Source of the DNA: Drosophila pseudoobscura
Taxonomy: Eukaryota; Arthropoda; Insecta; Diptera; Drosophilidae
Length of the DNA stretch: 64,000 nt
NCBI RefSeq assembly: GCF_009870125.1
Contig: NC_046679.1
Span: 13,702,001-13,766,000 of the forward strand
Direction: 5' to 3'
In this document: positions 20,801 to 35,800 of the stretch, in pieces
How the letters are laid out: each line of letters opens with the position of its first letter
How positions within the stretch are numbered: position 1 is the first letter of the stretch
Translations under genes and position numbers: made by a program
Notes under the pieces: model-generated
Database searches by the model: none
What the model was told of the DNA's origin: nothing
What the model saw: the letters and a program-made list of their open reading frames with translations, nothing else

Positions 20801-23800
20801 AGCACAGACCGTTGCCCGTGCCATTCCACATTAATCTTGGCCACAAGAGCCACAATGTGTTTGTCTAGGTGTTGCCGTTTAATTGCACTGCCCCGTTCCT
20901 TTCTCTCATAGCTCGCCCTTCTGCAGGAAAAGGTAAATGAAAGTGGTAGGATATTCCTGATTTTTATGCTGTCTACATTTCATTCACCTCTTCCCTTTTT
21001 TAGGACCAGGTAAATGGGGCTAAGGATTTTCAATGGGACAGTCAAAGGGATTCCGCTAGCCCAAAAAGGCCCTCTCCTTATTGACCATAAACCTTGACTA
21101 TACGAGTGTGTGTTTGCCCTTTTTTTTCCCTATTTTGCTGCCGTTTTTTATGGTGGGTGTGTGGGTCTGTTTGTTGGGGCCACAAGCAAAGTATTTGGCA
21201 TCGATGACTCCGACAATGACACCGGAGTGCAAACGGTTACAAGTCAATTTAACAGGGCCATGGCCATGTCATACCATATACATGTCAATCATCTGTATGT
21301 CGGTCGTGCAGCGACATTTGCAAGTTATTGCTAAAATACAATATTCCTAATAGATCTGATTTTTATGGCTGCCAGGTCAAAGAGTGGATTGGCTGTGCGG
21401 GAGGATTAAGCGCCGTTAAGTTAAGTTCTCAGGGGCAATCGTTCGAAATTATACGCGATTGTTTTATTTAGAAATTAGTGCTGGTTTGGGGACCAGAAAA
21501 TGCATTATATCTAAGACTACTTAAACGACATAAGAAATGGAATTGTTTCTTATTGAATTTCATGTCAAAATTGTTAAAGAAGATCTAGGCAATTGAGGGG
21601 GAATCGAATATGAATATTGCTGCGATGATTTGTATAAGATAGTATATAATATATATGTGCGAGAAATCTTATTGCATTTTGTAGATGCCTTTCGCATTTC
21701 ATGGATTTGCGGAGGTTGAGAAATTGTTGAGCATATTTACACGGCTAGACAAAAATCCATATGATAGAGTTTCCCCTATCATTCTTTTATCCATTGGCAT
21801 TCCCACTCTCGCTCTTCGCTCTCCGCCTTCAATAAAGACAAGTGCAGCTGCATTCGTGTATTTCCACTGCATAAGTGTGCGAGGCTGTATTTCCTTTCCT
21901 CTGAGTGTGTGGGTGTGAATTCTTGTGTAGCGACGACGACACTTGTGCGGGTTAACGGGATGTTTGTTTTAAGCACACACACACATACACGCACTCGCAG
22001 TCGCACTCGTAGCACTGACAAAAGGAGCACCAACGAGTGACTGACTGACGTTCACTTGGCAAGTTTTCCACTCAAATTCAGTGCAAATCCGGAAAAAGTT
22101 GAAGAAAATCCAAAGAAAAATAAAATCGATGCACAGTGCAGCGGAGAGGGAGAGAGCGATTGAGTGTCAGTGGGCGAGTGAGTGATTGAGAAGGGGGATG
22201 CTGCTTATACAATCAGCTTAAGAGTGGCAGCAGATACACATCGGAAGCAGCAGTCGCCCCAGCATACCGCCAGACAGTCATCTCCTGTTGCAGCTAATTA
22301 TCCTGTCGTTGACAATCTGCCCCGAGGCCAATCAGCAAGGCAATCTAAAGGCTAGCAGCCAACACAAACAGACCTCATTGGCCTCACTACCTGGATCCCC
22401 TGTGAAAATCGGCAGGCAATAGAGCAGCGACGGGGTAAACACAACCAAAACATTTGTTTTGCCCACACGGGAAACAGGACCTTCAAACACGTATGATGAG
22501 ATGGGAAGGGGCTAATTAGCATAGCTGTGCAGACTTATGCTCCTGTAGTGTTCGGATGATGTGCAGTCTCAAGATGGGGTGTGGTCACTATACTCAATAC
22601 AGTGCTCCCAAAATGATAAAACGAGTTTTAGATCACTATACATCCATGTACTTACCCCTAATTGTACTCTACGAAACGTGCTTTCCTGGTTTGTTGCACA
22701 CGACCGAAATATAATGAAATTTTAATCAGATTTTTCCACAGACGAAAACCCAGCACCATTCGTCCAGCTCTGGGTTATTTTAATTATTTATATTGGGAAA
22801 AATTCGGCATGAGCTTGAGGTCCAAGGTCTGGTCGCTCACCGCAAGTGTGAATCCCCGCTGGAGGGAAGAAAAACTTGTTATCCATCAGCTTAGGACGAT
22901 ATGAATCTAATTAGTTCACTCATAATTAAGGGACGAGCTGCTGCTCATCCTTTAGCACTCCTCCACTCACAAGCCACTGCTGGAATGTTCATGATGCTTG
23001 GGCTTCAATTATTATTATAGTTTTGGCAAATTTGACAGCCAGAGACACATGTGGGCTCCGCTCCCGCTCCATCAGCTTCTTGACTTTTCAGCTTTGTTTA
23101 ATTAAGCCGAAATTCAAACAATGAACACACACAAACACTTGCACACTGCGAACAAGTAGCAATGTTGGCTGACAGGCGTAGACGGGGCCAGAAGGGGAGT
23201 AGAGGGGTTAGAGCCAAGAACTGACTGCTGTCTGCTGGGGGAACTCCTGACAGAGCCCTCCCCGCAATTGTCAATGGACATTGACAGCTCTGACAATGGC
23301 TCCAAGGCGAGATATACAGACTGGAGAAAGGCTCTAGCAATTTGTTGGTGCAGTTAGCATCTGCTCAAGTGAGTGCCGAATGCCACACCTTGGCAGCTCT
23401 GTTTTCTTTTGCATTTTTGGATAACAAGGCATCCACTGCTTTATACCTAAACCCACCAAAACTTGAGGTTCTCAGAGAAAGTTCCTTAAAGCAAACAATA
23501 AATATTTTCTCAACGCATAAATCAGCTGTCTAGGCGCGGCTATTATCCTTTCTACCTCAAAGAGTCCGGGGGAGACCCTCATTCCGCAAAATTTCTCTTG
23601 TTTATTATGAGAATTTAAATGTATGCTAATCAGGGAGCACCAGGTCGAGCACCATGGAGCACCGACCACAAAATTCTGTCTGGCTCTTAAACTCATGCTC
23701 AAGCGGTTCAGGATTTTGGTGGAGAATATTGTGCGAAAAGTTCAAAGTGCTGTAAAATGGGAAATTTATTATGGTGCATTCTAAAACTTAACTTTTCGCT

Positions 23801-26800
23801 CATGGGAATTCTATTTTCTCCAGCTTTTGTTAGAGTTTATGGTTTATAACATTCAACGAACAAAACTATGCCTTTGGCCATATGGTTGGTTATTCTTCTG
23901 CTTCTACGGCGGAAGTTCTCGAATGACACTGTAAAGTGTGGAACTCTAGAACTGTGGACTCAGTCCTGTGTCCTCCTTTTGTGCTGTTCGCTTATTATTG
24001 TGCCTGTTCTGTTCTGTTGAGCTGCTCCTTGTAAATCACACTACTTCCTGGACAGCCAGACAGACAGACTAGGAAGAGCCACAGGACTCGGCCGATTGCT
24101 GTCCGTACAAGGGTTGGGAGGCAGGGCAGTCACTTTACCTTTTTATACCCTTGCAAAGGGTACTACGATGCTTGCATTGGAAAAATGGAAGCTACTCTGA
24201 AGCCAGTTAATGTATTCTTGCCTGTGTCTCTTCTCTATTATTAAACCCAAATCGGACGACCATTTCATATGGCTACCATAAGAACGACATCTTTATAAGG
24301 GTATCTACTGCCCCGTCTCTCGCTGCTGGACTTTGTTACGTGCTCTGTAGTTGTTTTTCCAACAGGTCTGTGTTCCCTTGTGCCGTTTCGAGCCTTATTA
24401 TTGTTCCCAGCCTACAGCTGTCTGTGTATCTGTATTTGTTGTTAGATACACCTAAGTGTGCGAGTGGGTGTGCAGCTGTTTGTGTTTGTGTGTGTGTTGA
24501 CGTTTAATCAACGCATTGTGCCATTTAACTCTGCAAACAGAGCCAAAGCGACTAAGTGCGGCCCGTGTCCGCTTTTGCCTCCTTTCCCTCCTGCTATTCC
24601 TGCTACGTTCCCTTTTCTGCTTTGTGTTTACACGACGCGGCCTTCAGCCACAAACAGTTTTCCAGATACATTTGTTGTCCACTTTTATTGGCAATTAAAT
24701 GCAGCAGCTGCTGTCACAGTTGCTGGTTTCCTCTAACTTCTGCTTTAAATTCTTTTCGCACTCACTTGGCAGATGCCTGCTTTATGCTTTCTCTTAGCGC
24801 TTTCTTCCATGTAAGTCACTTAATTGTGGATTATTGTTCTTAAACTGGCAAGAAAAGTACAATGAGAGAATGGAGGCTAAGGAAAAGGACTATGGGAGAA
24901 TGCACGACCAAGATATGGACTGTAAGAGACTGCTGCTCATAGAAGATGGTTACTGAAGCCCAGAGGATAAGGCGTGGTCACACTAGAAATACATTTGAAG
25001 GTTGAATAACATCGCCCCAACCCACTTTTATTGACTGTCACGTTAGCTTTGAGTAAATCAAATAATTCATAAGAACTTATGGTTATTTTCTTAGCAAATG
25101 GTCACGTATATCTCGCAGTAACTTCCAATGGCAATACATTATGAGTGCTGTAGGCTCTTCCTTAAGATGGCTGACTCACGGTGCCCCAGTCCCTGACTCC
25201 TGCTACTTGCGAGCAGTTAACTGCTTTTTAATGATGCCACCGAAAGAAACATCAACATGAACAACATGCCCATCAACATCTGGGTAATGTTTGCCGGCAT
25301 TACAAAATCTGTGCGGCAGAAGCAGCCGCAGCAGCTGGAAAGTTTAATGAAAATTCACTTGACACGCGAAAACATTTCATGTAATTTTTATAATCTTAAG
25401 TGTCTTTTATTGTCCGTCGCCGCCGGGCGGTCGTAATGTGCAGTGGCAATTAATTTTATTTATTGTTAATTCATGGTCCATTACACGTAATCCTTAACCC
25501 AATCAGCGAGTGCCTCGGGGGCGACCATCTATGCAAAGTTAGCCTCCATCTAAGGCCCTTTCCCAATCAATATTACTCGCTCTGGCCGAGCTGTGAAGTA
25601 ATAAACGCACTTCTGGGGCCAAGCCGGAACACAATTTTAATGTGGTTTCTGGGATCTAGTTAAATATTCATGCAATTTACTTGATGCCTTTGGAGCAGCA
25701 GGCAATCGGCCAATGGAAGATGGTTTGCTTCCTTTTCAAATTATGTAAATTATATATCAAATACCATGGGGATGCGCATTCAGAAGTCAAGTCAGAAGTT
25801 CACAGTAAAATTACTTGCATTCACTGCATTGCGTATTCGCAATGTGGGACATTAAAAAAATGCTTCTTTCGAACCCATTTTTCTTTATAATCAAGCCATA
25901 ATAATAATGAGAATGATCTTCACCAGAAATCCACAATCTGTGTGCTAATCAGTTGCATGTTCCCAAAAGTTTTTCGCTAAATTTCACATACGCCATGTGT
26001 TCCACGCCAAAAGAGGGCTCCATTTGTGGCCTGCGCACAGCCACAGCATTTCGGAGCTCATTAAACTTCAGTTTCCATTTCAGACAATTAGCAACTTTAA
26101 AGTTAATAAGCCGCTTATGGGATAAATGCATACACCGTTGAAAAAATGTAATTAAATAAAGTTATATCGATGGAAAGCGAAGCTCCGTTTAATTAATTGC
26201 ATTTGTCAGCGGTTTTCAGGTCTGCTTTTGAGCATTTTATTATTGCTATCATTATTATAATTATTGTTATTGTTATTATTACTTTCCTGTGGCAGGAGTG
26301 CGCGAAAAAAGCCAAAGCCAGCTGCAGGGCAGCACTCTGAATCCTTTTTCGGGGACCCAGCCAGATCCCGGCTACAACTTCCACTCTCGCAGTAATTGCA
26401 TTTCCCGAACTCATACGAGTACGAGGACGGGCATGTGTCTGGCTGTGCGAGTATATATTAATTAATAAATTAATTTACACTGCTCAATTGTGTTTGTGTG
26501 AGTGTGTGAGTGCGTGCCACAGCCTGGGGATAGTGGGTGATGGTGGGTCCACAGCAAAGGCAACCACCAGAATGCCAACATGTCTGCCACACACACAAAC
26601 AGATTGAGAGAGACACACACTAACGACTGAAGAAACCGCAAGACAAATTCGCACTCAAAGTTGCCGCAGACAGACAGACAGATGCCAGAGGGATAGAGAT
26701 ATGCAGAGATGGGATAGGGCAACGCTTAGCCAAACAAATTAATTTCATTAGAGCCGCCCCCAACAATTTTCTTGAAATTTTGTCAATTTTAATTATGAAT

Positions 26801-29800
26801 AATGCCAGAGACGTTGGCCTCGTCGGGTCCTACCACAGATGCCACAGATGATTGATGGTTCTTTGCGGCAGCCCTGGCACCAGATACCACAGCCAAGACA
26901 CGCATGCCACACGCATGCCACTCGCAGGCAAAGCATAATGGAAGCAAAGAAAACTCTCATTATTTTTGCCAAAAACCTTTTACAAAATTTAATTAGTTTG
27001 AACATCAAAGAAGTTGGAGTACTAGAACAAAGTTTAGAACTAACTGGGAAACTGTCTTAACAACACTCGTTTCCGTTCTCTTCATTTCGTTGCAGCTGAC
27101 ATCGTTCTACAATGAGAGCAGCTGGACAAACGCCTCCGAAATGGATACAATAGTTGGTGAGGAACCGGAGCCGCTGTCCCTTGTGTCAATTGTTGTTGTT
27201 GGTAAAGTAAATGTCGTTGAATGCAACACGTATACACGCACACACACAAAGCCACAAGACCCTTCATCAGCCATACCACATTTATATACGCATACACACT
27301 CTACTCTCCACAATCCTAGCAATTACAAGTATCTGTAGAATTGCATGTTGCATGCGGCAAACACACCATCAAAGGCACAGCCACATCCAGCACATAGCAC
27401 ACATCAGGTGTCCCATCCCATGAGAATGCTTTGTCTGATCATTGTTCGGCGCTTATGGCCATCATCTGGATATGGTGCGATTATGGGTGTACAAATATGT
27501 TTCTCGGAATCACCGCAGGCATCTTCCTATCGGTGCTGATATTCCTCTCCGTGGCCGGGAACATCCTCGTCTGCCTGGCCATCTACACGGAGCGCAGCCT
27601 GCGACGCATCGGCAACCTGTTCCTGGCCTCATTAGCGATTGCGGATCTGTTTGTGGCCTCCCTGGTGATGACATTCGCAGGCGTCAACGATTTGCTGGGT
27701 GAGTACAAATGAACACTTTTTTGTGCAAACATCATCCCACCTTCATCACCAATAGCATCTCCCTCTATTGAGCCTTTATCCGTATCTCTGTGTGGGTAAT
27801 GGAAAATTGCAATTGAAATTTTTTTGTTGCTATCGCGGAAATTTATGTAAAATGCTGCAGGCTGTTTCAGCGCAAAAACGCTGAGGTCCGCCCCTCGAGA
27901 GGAACCGAAGAGTGTCGAAACGAGTCGACGGAGGAGTGCCTCCCTCCTCCACTCGTGTTGGGGGCCCATTTGACATGCCTGGCAGCGCTTAAAGCCGGAT
28001 TTTATGTGGCTTTGTCAATGCCTTTTAAAGTGTCAGCTGCATGAGGAGTCGCCGCACGACTACCCAGAGTACAGCGGGTACGCCGAGGACACTCAGTACG
28101 TACGCCGAGTGGTCCATTGTGATTTTCAAAAACTTCCGTGGAAGGTGGTGGCATGATATACATAAGCGAGGGTTGCCTCTGGTCTTGAAAGAAGAATTGA
28201 GAGAAGGATGGATGGAATAGGATGGTCTATGGCTTGAGGATATAGGAATAGAGGAGATTTCATTCGAGATAGTTCTTTGGACATCTACTTAAGTGATAGC
28301 TCTAGTTTCCGATCAACTTCCGTAGAAACTCTTCATCTCACCCTCTTCCAATGCATAAATGGTTATAGTGAGCCATACAGGAATTTCATTTTATTCCAGC
28401 TGCATGTCTGATGTGGAGACTAACATGCAGATCCCAAGTGCAACCACACATTCTGATTATTTTCCATTAGCCATTCCGAGAGAGCCATGGCAGTCCTTGC
28501 TCCGCCGCCATGGAAGCCATTCCTTTATGAAACCCTTCCTTCGTATCCTCTCAGCGTTGACGCTGACGCTGACAAAGTTTTGCAGCTGCAAGTTTTTGCC
28601 GAGCCGGATGCCAATGGAGGGGAGGGAGGAGCACCAGTCCCAGCCTCATTCCGGGTGCCGTTTATGAGTGCATTTTATTAATTCCACAACGGGGATGGCA
28701 CTGGCTGTGTCCTGAATCCTGGGAGGACTTGACGAGTGGCGGCAGCGCGAACATTGGCTAAGTAAATAAGAGGCAAATTAGGCGAACGGCGGCTTTGAGA
28801 GCCGGCAAAACTTTTCCCATGGGAAGAATAGGGGTTCGAAGCAGCCGGGGAGAGAGCTAACAACGTGTTCCGGTTCAGGAAACATGCAGCTGACATCAAT
28901 GTGTAGGGACTCGCGCAAACACTGGAAAAAAGTGGAGGAGCGTCCCCCACAAACAAAGGAAGAAGCCGAATGTGAGCTCGTCATATGAGTTGGAAAATGT
29001 GAGGAAAAGCCGGGAGTGAAGTGCGTCGCGATGCGTTGAGGTGACACATGTATGTCGGGCCCACACCCAATGCCAAACCCGGAACAGCGCTTGCCTGGGG
29101 TTTTCCTGGGAGTGTGTGAAAATAATAAACGACTTAGCCACTCGACTGAGAGGAGTGGAGGGTAGAAGCCTGCCGCGTAAGCAAATGTGTGAAAAAATAA
29201 ATAAAAATGCTCAGCTGCTCTCAAGACAAAAAGATGCCCCCTGAGGCATCTTCAACACCCACACACCGATACACACCCATACGGACTGAAATTATGTTCG
29301 CCAAGGCAACATTTAGCACGCTTCAGGACAGGCAAATCAGCAAATAAACAGCATACGCAATTGGACAAATTCAAACAACAAGAGACTCGAACACAGACCC
29401 GGAATCAGACCCACTTCCAATCGCAGTCCCAGTCCCAGTCTTCTTCTCAAATTCAGATACAGACACGTTAAGAGAACTGACAGATGGTGCCACAGAGAAG
29501 CATATAACACATTTTTTGGCCATAAGCAATTGGCATGTGTGTATGCATTCAAGTATTGAAAGCTGTGGGAATTATTTGCTGACTTGTACAGATCCCTGGG
29601 TTTCCCCGAGAGAGATTTCTTTCTCTCTTTCTCCCTTCTTCTGGGGCCCTAAGCATTGAGGCAAATGCTGTGCATATTTTTGTTCCAAAGCTGCTTTTGT
29701 GAGCGGGGTATTGGTGCACCCGAGCTAGGGGCCAAAGTTGGGTAGTGCAAATGCCATGTTTAATGGAATCCATTTGCAAATCCTATGCAATGTTTTTGAT

Positions 29801-32800
29801 AACCAAATAGAGTCATGAAATAAGACCATCGACAGGGCATTGACAGACGAAATATGTTTTGGCATCGCTCTACAGAATGTAGAACCGTTCCAACCATTCG
29901 AAAATATTCCTAGAAGCAATGTGCTCTTTTGGCTAGCTACCAGTTTGCATTTACCAGCAATATTTTTTGTATTTTATTCCCATGTTTAAATCAATATTTG
30001 AAGCATTGAAAACTGAATGTCATTATGGCTGACTTGACAGGATAACTTTTGATGTTCCACGGGAGAAACGTGAGGAGGGTCAGATGGGATGGGATGCGAT
30101 CTGATTTGACCAGTTGCGTCGGCACATCCTGTGGCACTTAAGAGCCATATCCTGTGGCACGCCTGATTGAACGGCATGAAAGCCGTACCGTTTGCCAGCA
30201 TGATGTGCGTTTTCTTATCGAATCATCATGCAAAAGCCATACCGCAAATAAATAACCTTTTTGCGTATCAAAATCTGTTATTGAATTCCACACTCACACA
30301 CAGACCGCACTCGTATGTGTGCTCTGTATCTGTGTGTAATTTATTTCCGTGTGGCATTGCCTTCTTCCCTGGGTCCGCCAAAGGACATCCGCTTCTGGTC
30401 ACGCACCATACATCAATCGAGTCTGTCCATAATTGCAGCACACTTATAAAATTGCCCAGCACACAAAAAAAAATACAAAATATTTGTTTTTACTTTTGTC
30501 CAAATTAAATTTAAATGGCGCAAAGGACAGCGGGATATATGTGTGTGTGTGTGTGTGTGTGTATGTGTGGTAGGAAAGGAAAAGGAAAAGGGAAGCAGAG
30601 TAAACGGAAATGAATTTATGAAATGATTTAAACTCAGTTTACGTCATGAATAAATGAAACAAGAATCTGATGGCTGTGACACCATTTTCAGTCGCTGCCA
30701 TGTTGCTGCTGGTCCCTGTTGCAGCTTCTGCTGCGCTTATCCTCTATGCAAGGGTCACTATGATTATTATCTGATTTTTTTCGCTGCAAAGGGAAAGCAA
30801 TTTTGAACATTTAAAGTTGTAGCTCCAAAATACAGAAAATTGGATTGCTTCAAAGCTAGCAAAACAACGATAGATCGTATAGAGGGTATCAAAGGTTTCG
30901 GTTTCCGATGGTAGCCATCGTTTATGGTTGTTGTTATTGGGCTTGTTGCACGGCAGCAAGCAAATGAATGAAATTTTTTATTCCGTCCGTCGTGCGACGG
31001 CCGCAACATGGCAATTTCCGCAGCACAAACAGACACAGATGCCCCAAACCCCGACCCAGAACCATTGCCAGACCCATAGCCAAGTACTTATTAAGCATTT
31101 TAAAGAAGAAATCAGACAGTCAGGTCAATCAAATAGTCATTTAACTTTCCCCTCTGTATATGTTTTTTCCTTTTCGATATATCTCCTGCAGGATATTGGA
31201 TCTTTGGAGCGCAATTTTGTGATACTTGGGTGGCCTTTGATGTCATGTGCTCGACGGCGTCAATTCTGAACCTGTGCGCTATATCAATGGACCGCTACAT
31301 CCACATCAAGGATCCGCTCAGGTGAGTGATGTCAGCTGTTCTCATCTCCCTGTCACATGCATACATTATTCCATCCATATAACCGAGCGATAAAAACTAA
31401 TTGTACTCCCCGAGCCCTGGTACTGGTACGGACAGGTGAAAAGTCCCCTCATTGATGTCCCACTGACAGCCGCGCTCGTCTATATCGATTCATTAATGTC
31501 AGCCCCAAAGCCAGGCGCCATTGCAGGTGCTTTGTATGCACATTACTCATACGCCGCGTTGTCATGCTTGTCACGTTTTCGTGCCACTCGTGCCACTGCT
31601 TCATTCTCTCCCTATTTTTCCGCCTCTGCCACTCGAGTTGTTTATGGTAGTGTGGCCCATTAATCGCTCCACATAATTGTTTCATTAGTAACAGATTTAT
31701 TGGGCATTACGAGGAATGTTTTTCGCTTCTCTGGGCGGGACTTTATTGAAGATGAAGTTGCCAGAGCATTTTAGGTGTGGTATAATTTCTGCTGTGGTTT
31801 TGGCTTCCTTTTTTTGAAGGATGGTTTGCAAGGGAATCGTTTCCTGCAAGTCATGTGACTGAACCAAATCGAAGGATAACAAAAGAGCTTTCATTAGCAG
31901 CTGGTCACTTGTTGAGAAAGAGAACTGCTGAAAATGGTTGAAGAAAACATTGATTAATGGGGAAAAAGGTAAGGTATTTTTTCAGGTTCTACTCCATATC
32001 CCCTATCAAGCCTTAAACTTAGCCAAGTGTATCTTTAAAATTTCGTTTAGCTTTATTTACTCTTGCCTACATTTCACATTTGTCACACCCGATCGAAATG
32101 ACTTCATCTATCAGGTGGATAAAGGTTGCCCAAATGTGATGTTCCATTATCACTGTTCAATCTAGCTTGTGTACATATATCCGGCACGTCTCTCCAGCTG
32201 TGCGGCTCAGTCCTATCCTGTTCTGTCCTCTCCTGCCAAGAGGAGAACGAGAAGGAGCAGGGGGAAGAGGAAGAGGAACAGTAGGCAGTCTAAGAGACAA
32301 TCAAATTCTGCTGCCTCAGGTGGCTGCCATTCTGTGTCTCTCTCTCTCTGTGAGTGCGCCTCCGACTATGACAATGACAATGCTGCCCCTGCTTGTCCTG
32401 CTGTCGAGTCCTAAAAACCTGCCAGTCAGCCATGTTAGTATGCTTTGTAGTCAGCATTTGAAATTGATTTCCAAAGCCAAGCCATTCCAACAAAAGCAGT
32501 CGGCCCCCATGAGAACTTGAAACAAGTTTATCAGGCGTCTCCCTGCTGTTCTCAAAACTCTACATGCTTCTATATTAGGCTGGACCACAACAATTGTGTG
32601 TTAATTAAATTTTCAACAATGGCCCCGACCAGGGCCTGGCCAAAAGTTTAAGCCAACAGAAATTTGAAGGACCACAGGAATCGGAACAGAAATATTGCAG
32701 TTTCTGGCAAAGTCAAACGCAAAAATTTATTATGTGTCGGCAGCAACAGAGCGGAATCTCTCCATGTGTGGGTGGCAAGCACATCTGTAGATGTGTGTAT

Positions 32801-35800
32801 CTGTATGTACTTCTATCTCTGTATGTGTGTGTTCTGTGGGCTATGTTAAAAATGATGTTGGTCAAGTTGCTGACAGCCTGCCACTGAGCACAGAGCCAGA
32901 CCGTGAGCCCAGTGGGAGGATCCTAACGAAATGATTGTGCACCAGTATGGGGCAAGCTGTTTGGGGGTGAGAAAAGGGGCTGGGGGCAACTACAGCAAAT
33001 CGAGACAGTTGCCAGCCCCGGGACCCATACCGCAGCACTAGCCCACGAACCCCGCCATAAAAGAGCCATAATAAATCCTTTGATGCTATTTTCAGCCAAA
33101 AGCCAAAAGTAGAAAAATATTTTTTTTCCATCTCCAAACCCCCCCAGCAGTCTGCCACACTACGACACCGACCCTTGCTTGTTGCCACCTGGGGTAGCTT
33201 ATTCGTTTATGAAAAATGCTGAACGACAGTTGTATTGGTGTGAGAGCATCCATCTCTGCCTCCGCCGCCGCCACTGGTCCTGCCCCCACTCTATAGACGA
33301 GTGTACATATCTCTCTACTCTGTTGGTCTTTTGTATGGCCCGGTTCCCGTAACGAGTTGGGAAGCATATAACGCTTCATTGATGTGGCAAGCTGATGCCA
33401 GAGCGAGTCTAAAAATTCAGATTGAAAATTTTGTATGCCCCGGCAAAGGATTTAAATGAGCTCTGGCGGAGCCACTAGCCGGGGGTTAGAAGGAGATTCG
33501 GGGCGACTGACTGGGGCAAGCAAATGACAATTTTCATGCAACATTTTTCCTGATTTCGAATTCCGTTTGTCCTCGAGGATAATCTGACATAGAAGGATAG
33601 AGAGGTAGCTGGTTGTTTGGATGGATGGATGGCTGGCTGGCTGAATGGAATTGAAAGTGAAATTATCGATTGATTAATGATAGGTGCAGTGCAGGATGTG
33701 GTTGGTTGATCTTAGTTGATGGTGGAGGTAGAGTCTCTCCATATGGTAATCTATATAAGGAGGATACAGATATATTGCAAGGGAAATACTTATTATTTTG
33801 GAGGATTATACTTTAGAATAATGAAATCACTATCAATCAAAACTATTACAAATTGAACATCAAAGAGTGGCTGGCATTATTAGATTTAAAGAGCTTTCGC
33901 CTTTGATTTAATCTATTTACAGCTTTCCAAAAGATTACCATTTAGACACTGATTGAGCCCGCTTTCTATAGTCCAATATTAATTTGAGCCTCTGGGTTAA
34001 TGACATTTGCAGAGCCACTCAGAGAACAGTGCCCGCTGGGCAAGTCCCGACAGCGATTTGAAATTGAGTTTGGCCACCTGAATTCGTTTGCATTCTCGCC
34101 TTCCAACCGTGCCCCAGGACTCCCCCATGATTGGGTGAGCGCCGAGATGCTTTACACTTCAAATGTCAAGACGTCGCTCGCACCACTCAATCTGAAGGAG
34201 CAGACCCGAACCCCAACACTGGCAGAGGTGCCGTCAGCTGGCTGGTAAATTGCAGGAAAACTCAACGCAGCGCAGTGCACAGTCGCCACCTTTTGTGTCT
34301 GAGAAATGGTGGCTGGGCTCTCTGGGATGTGTCTAGCATTAATGTTGCTATCCTTAGAGCAGTACTCCGCTCCGCTCCGCCCCGATCTCCTCTCGTCGCC
34401 ATCCTGCTCTTTATGCAAATCTGATTTATTTGCATGTCAAAGTGGAGGCAGCAACGCATTTCTTTGTGCCCCCCACATTGCTCGGCTGTGCCTTCTAGCA
34501 AAGTTCAGTCTCATTAGAGCACATCCATCCAAGACCCATCCCATCCCCGTCCCCATCTCCATCCCATTCCCAACCAGAAAGAACTGCTGATTCTGTATAT
34601 TTTCTTAGCGTTTTAGAATAATTGCAGGCGTTTAATTTAATTGCGCTCGCCTGGATTTCGCAAAAAACAATTTGGATGAGGAGCGCGTGCAAATTTAATT
34701 AGTAGCAGGCCCTGCAAAAGAGAAGATGAAGCGGCTGGCCTCTCATTCTCATCCCAAGAATGTAGAATAACGAAATGGGAAATTTTTGTATTTTATGTGA
34801 CAAGTTGATGCCATCGTTGTCGTTGTCGTTCCCCAAACTTGGTTGTCGTTGACTTTGGCGCCTGTCATCATCGTAACTGTCAGACGCATATGTGAAATTC
34901 ATTTTAAACTGCAATAAAAAGTGAAAGAACAATGAAACTTTGCCGCAGGAAAGGGGAGATTCTGTGCTGGAGCTCCCCCCACACACAAAGGTGTGGGTGG
35001 AAATGGAGAAGGATGGTGCTGTGGGTTAATGGAGATGGCGTGGTGCTGTGGGTGGGCTGGGGACAGCCCCCGGAGGCGCAGCACTTAAACGCACACCACA
35101 AAAACCTGTCCCACCTAGAATGACGCACTTGGGAACATTTTGTAATTGTTTTTTTCAGGGTTGTCTTGGCTTTGGTCGGCAAAAAGTTGCTCTTAGGAAT
35201 CTACAAGATAGGTCCACAGATAGGAATGGAACGATTGAGAGAGATGATTGAAAGTTGATTGCGGAATGAGAAATGAATTGCGGTGGGGAAGACACTTTTG
35301 AGATTTAGGATAACAGAGAGGGCTTTATAGCTTTACATAGCTTTACAAGCTATATTTAATTTTTGTCCCATGAAAGTGGTTTTGGAATTAATTTCCAACT
35401 TCCTGGACCTTTTGCTCCATAGTACCTGATGTGAGTGCCAGCAATGACAGTAAGGAGTCATATTTCCCATGTTGAAAACAAAAGCAAAAGCAAACAATCC
35501 CCGACAAGCTGACGTTGTAAAAGAATCAGCCCAAACTATGCAAATGTCCCCCAACCAACACCCAACCGTTAGAAGCAGCAGGAGACTGTGGGGCAGGATC
35601 ATTCTGCGTGCCTTGCGGTAATTTCTTGAGTGCATGTGGGCCAACACACACAAAGCCGCCGCCGCATGCCAGAGCCAGAACCAGAGGCCCAGCCACAGCC
35701 ACAGCCAAAGCTCGAGCGTTTAATGCAAATGTCCTTTGGCTTGAGACAGCCTGCACCTGGTACACACAATATTTGAACTCTCACACACGATTTCAATTAG

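Larger units (their letters stand above)
18113..27095 (+). other. Dop1R1 intron 1
   Basis: Donor GTGAGT, acceptor CGTTGCAG, 8983 bases. I find no nested gene: the longest ORF (antisense, 19558-20187) is low-complexity. It contains a dispersed-repeat relic at 24145-24304, CA-rich runs near 21976-22000 and 26480-26510, and a GCGTAT-type palindrome at 25827-25844. Large first introns of neuronal receptors usually carry enhancers; none can be named here. Confidence 0.8.
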
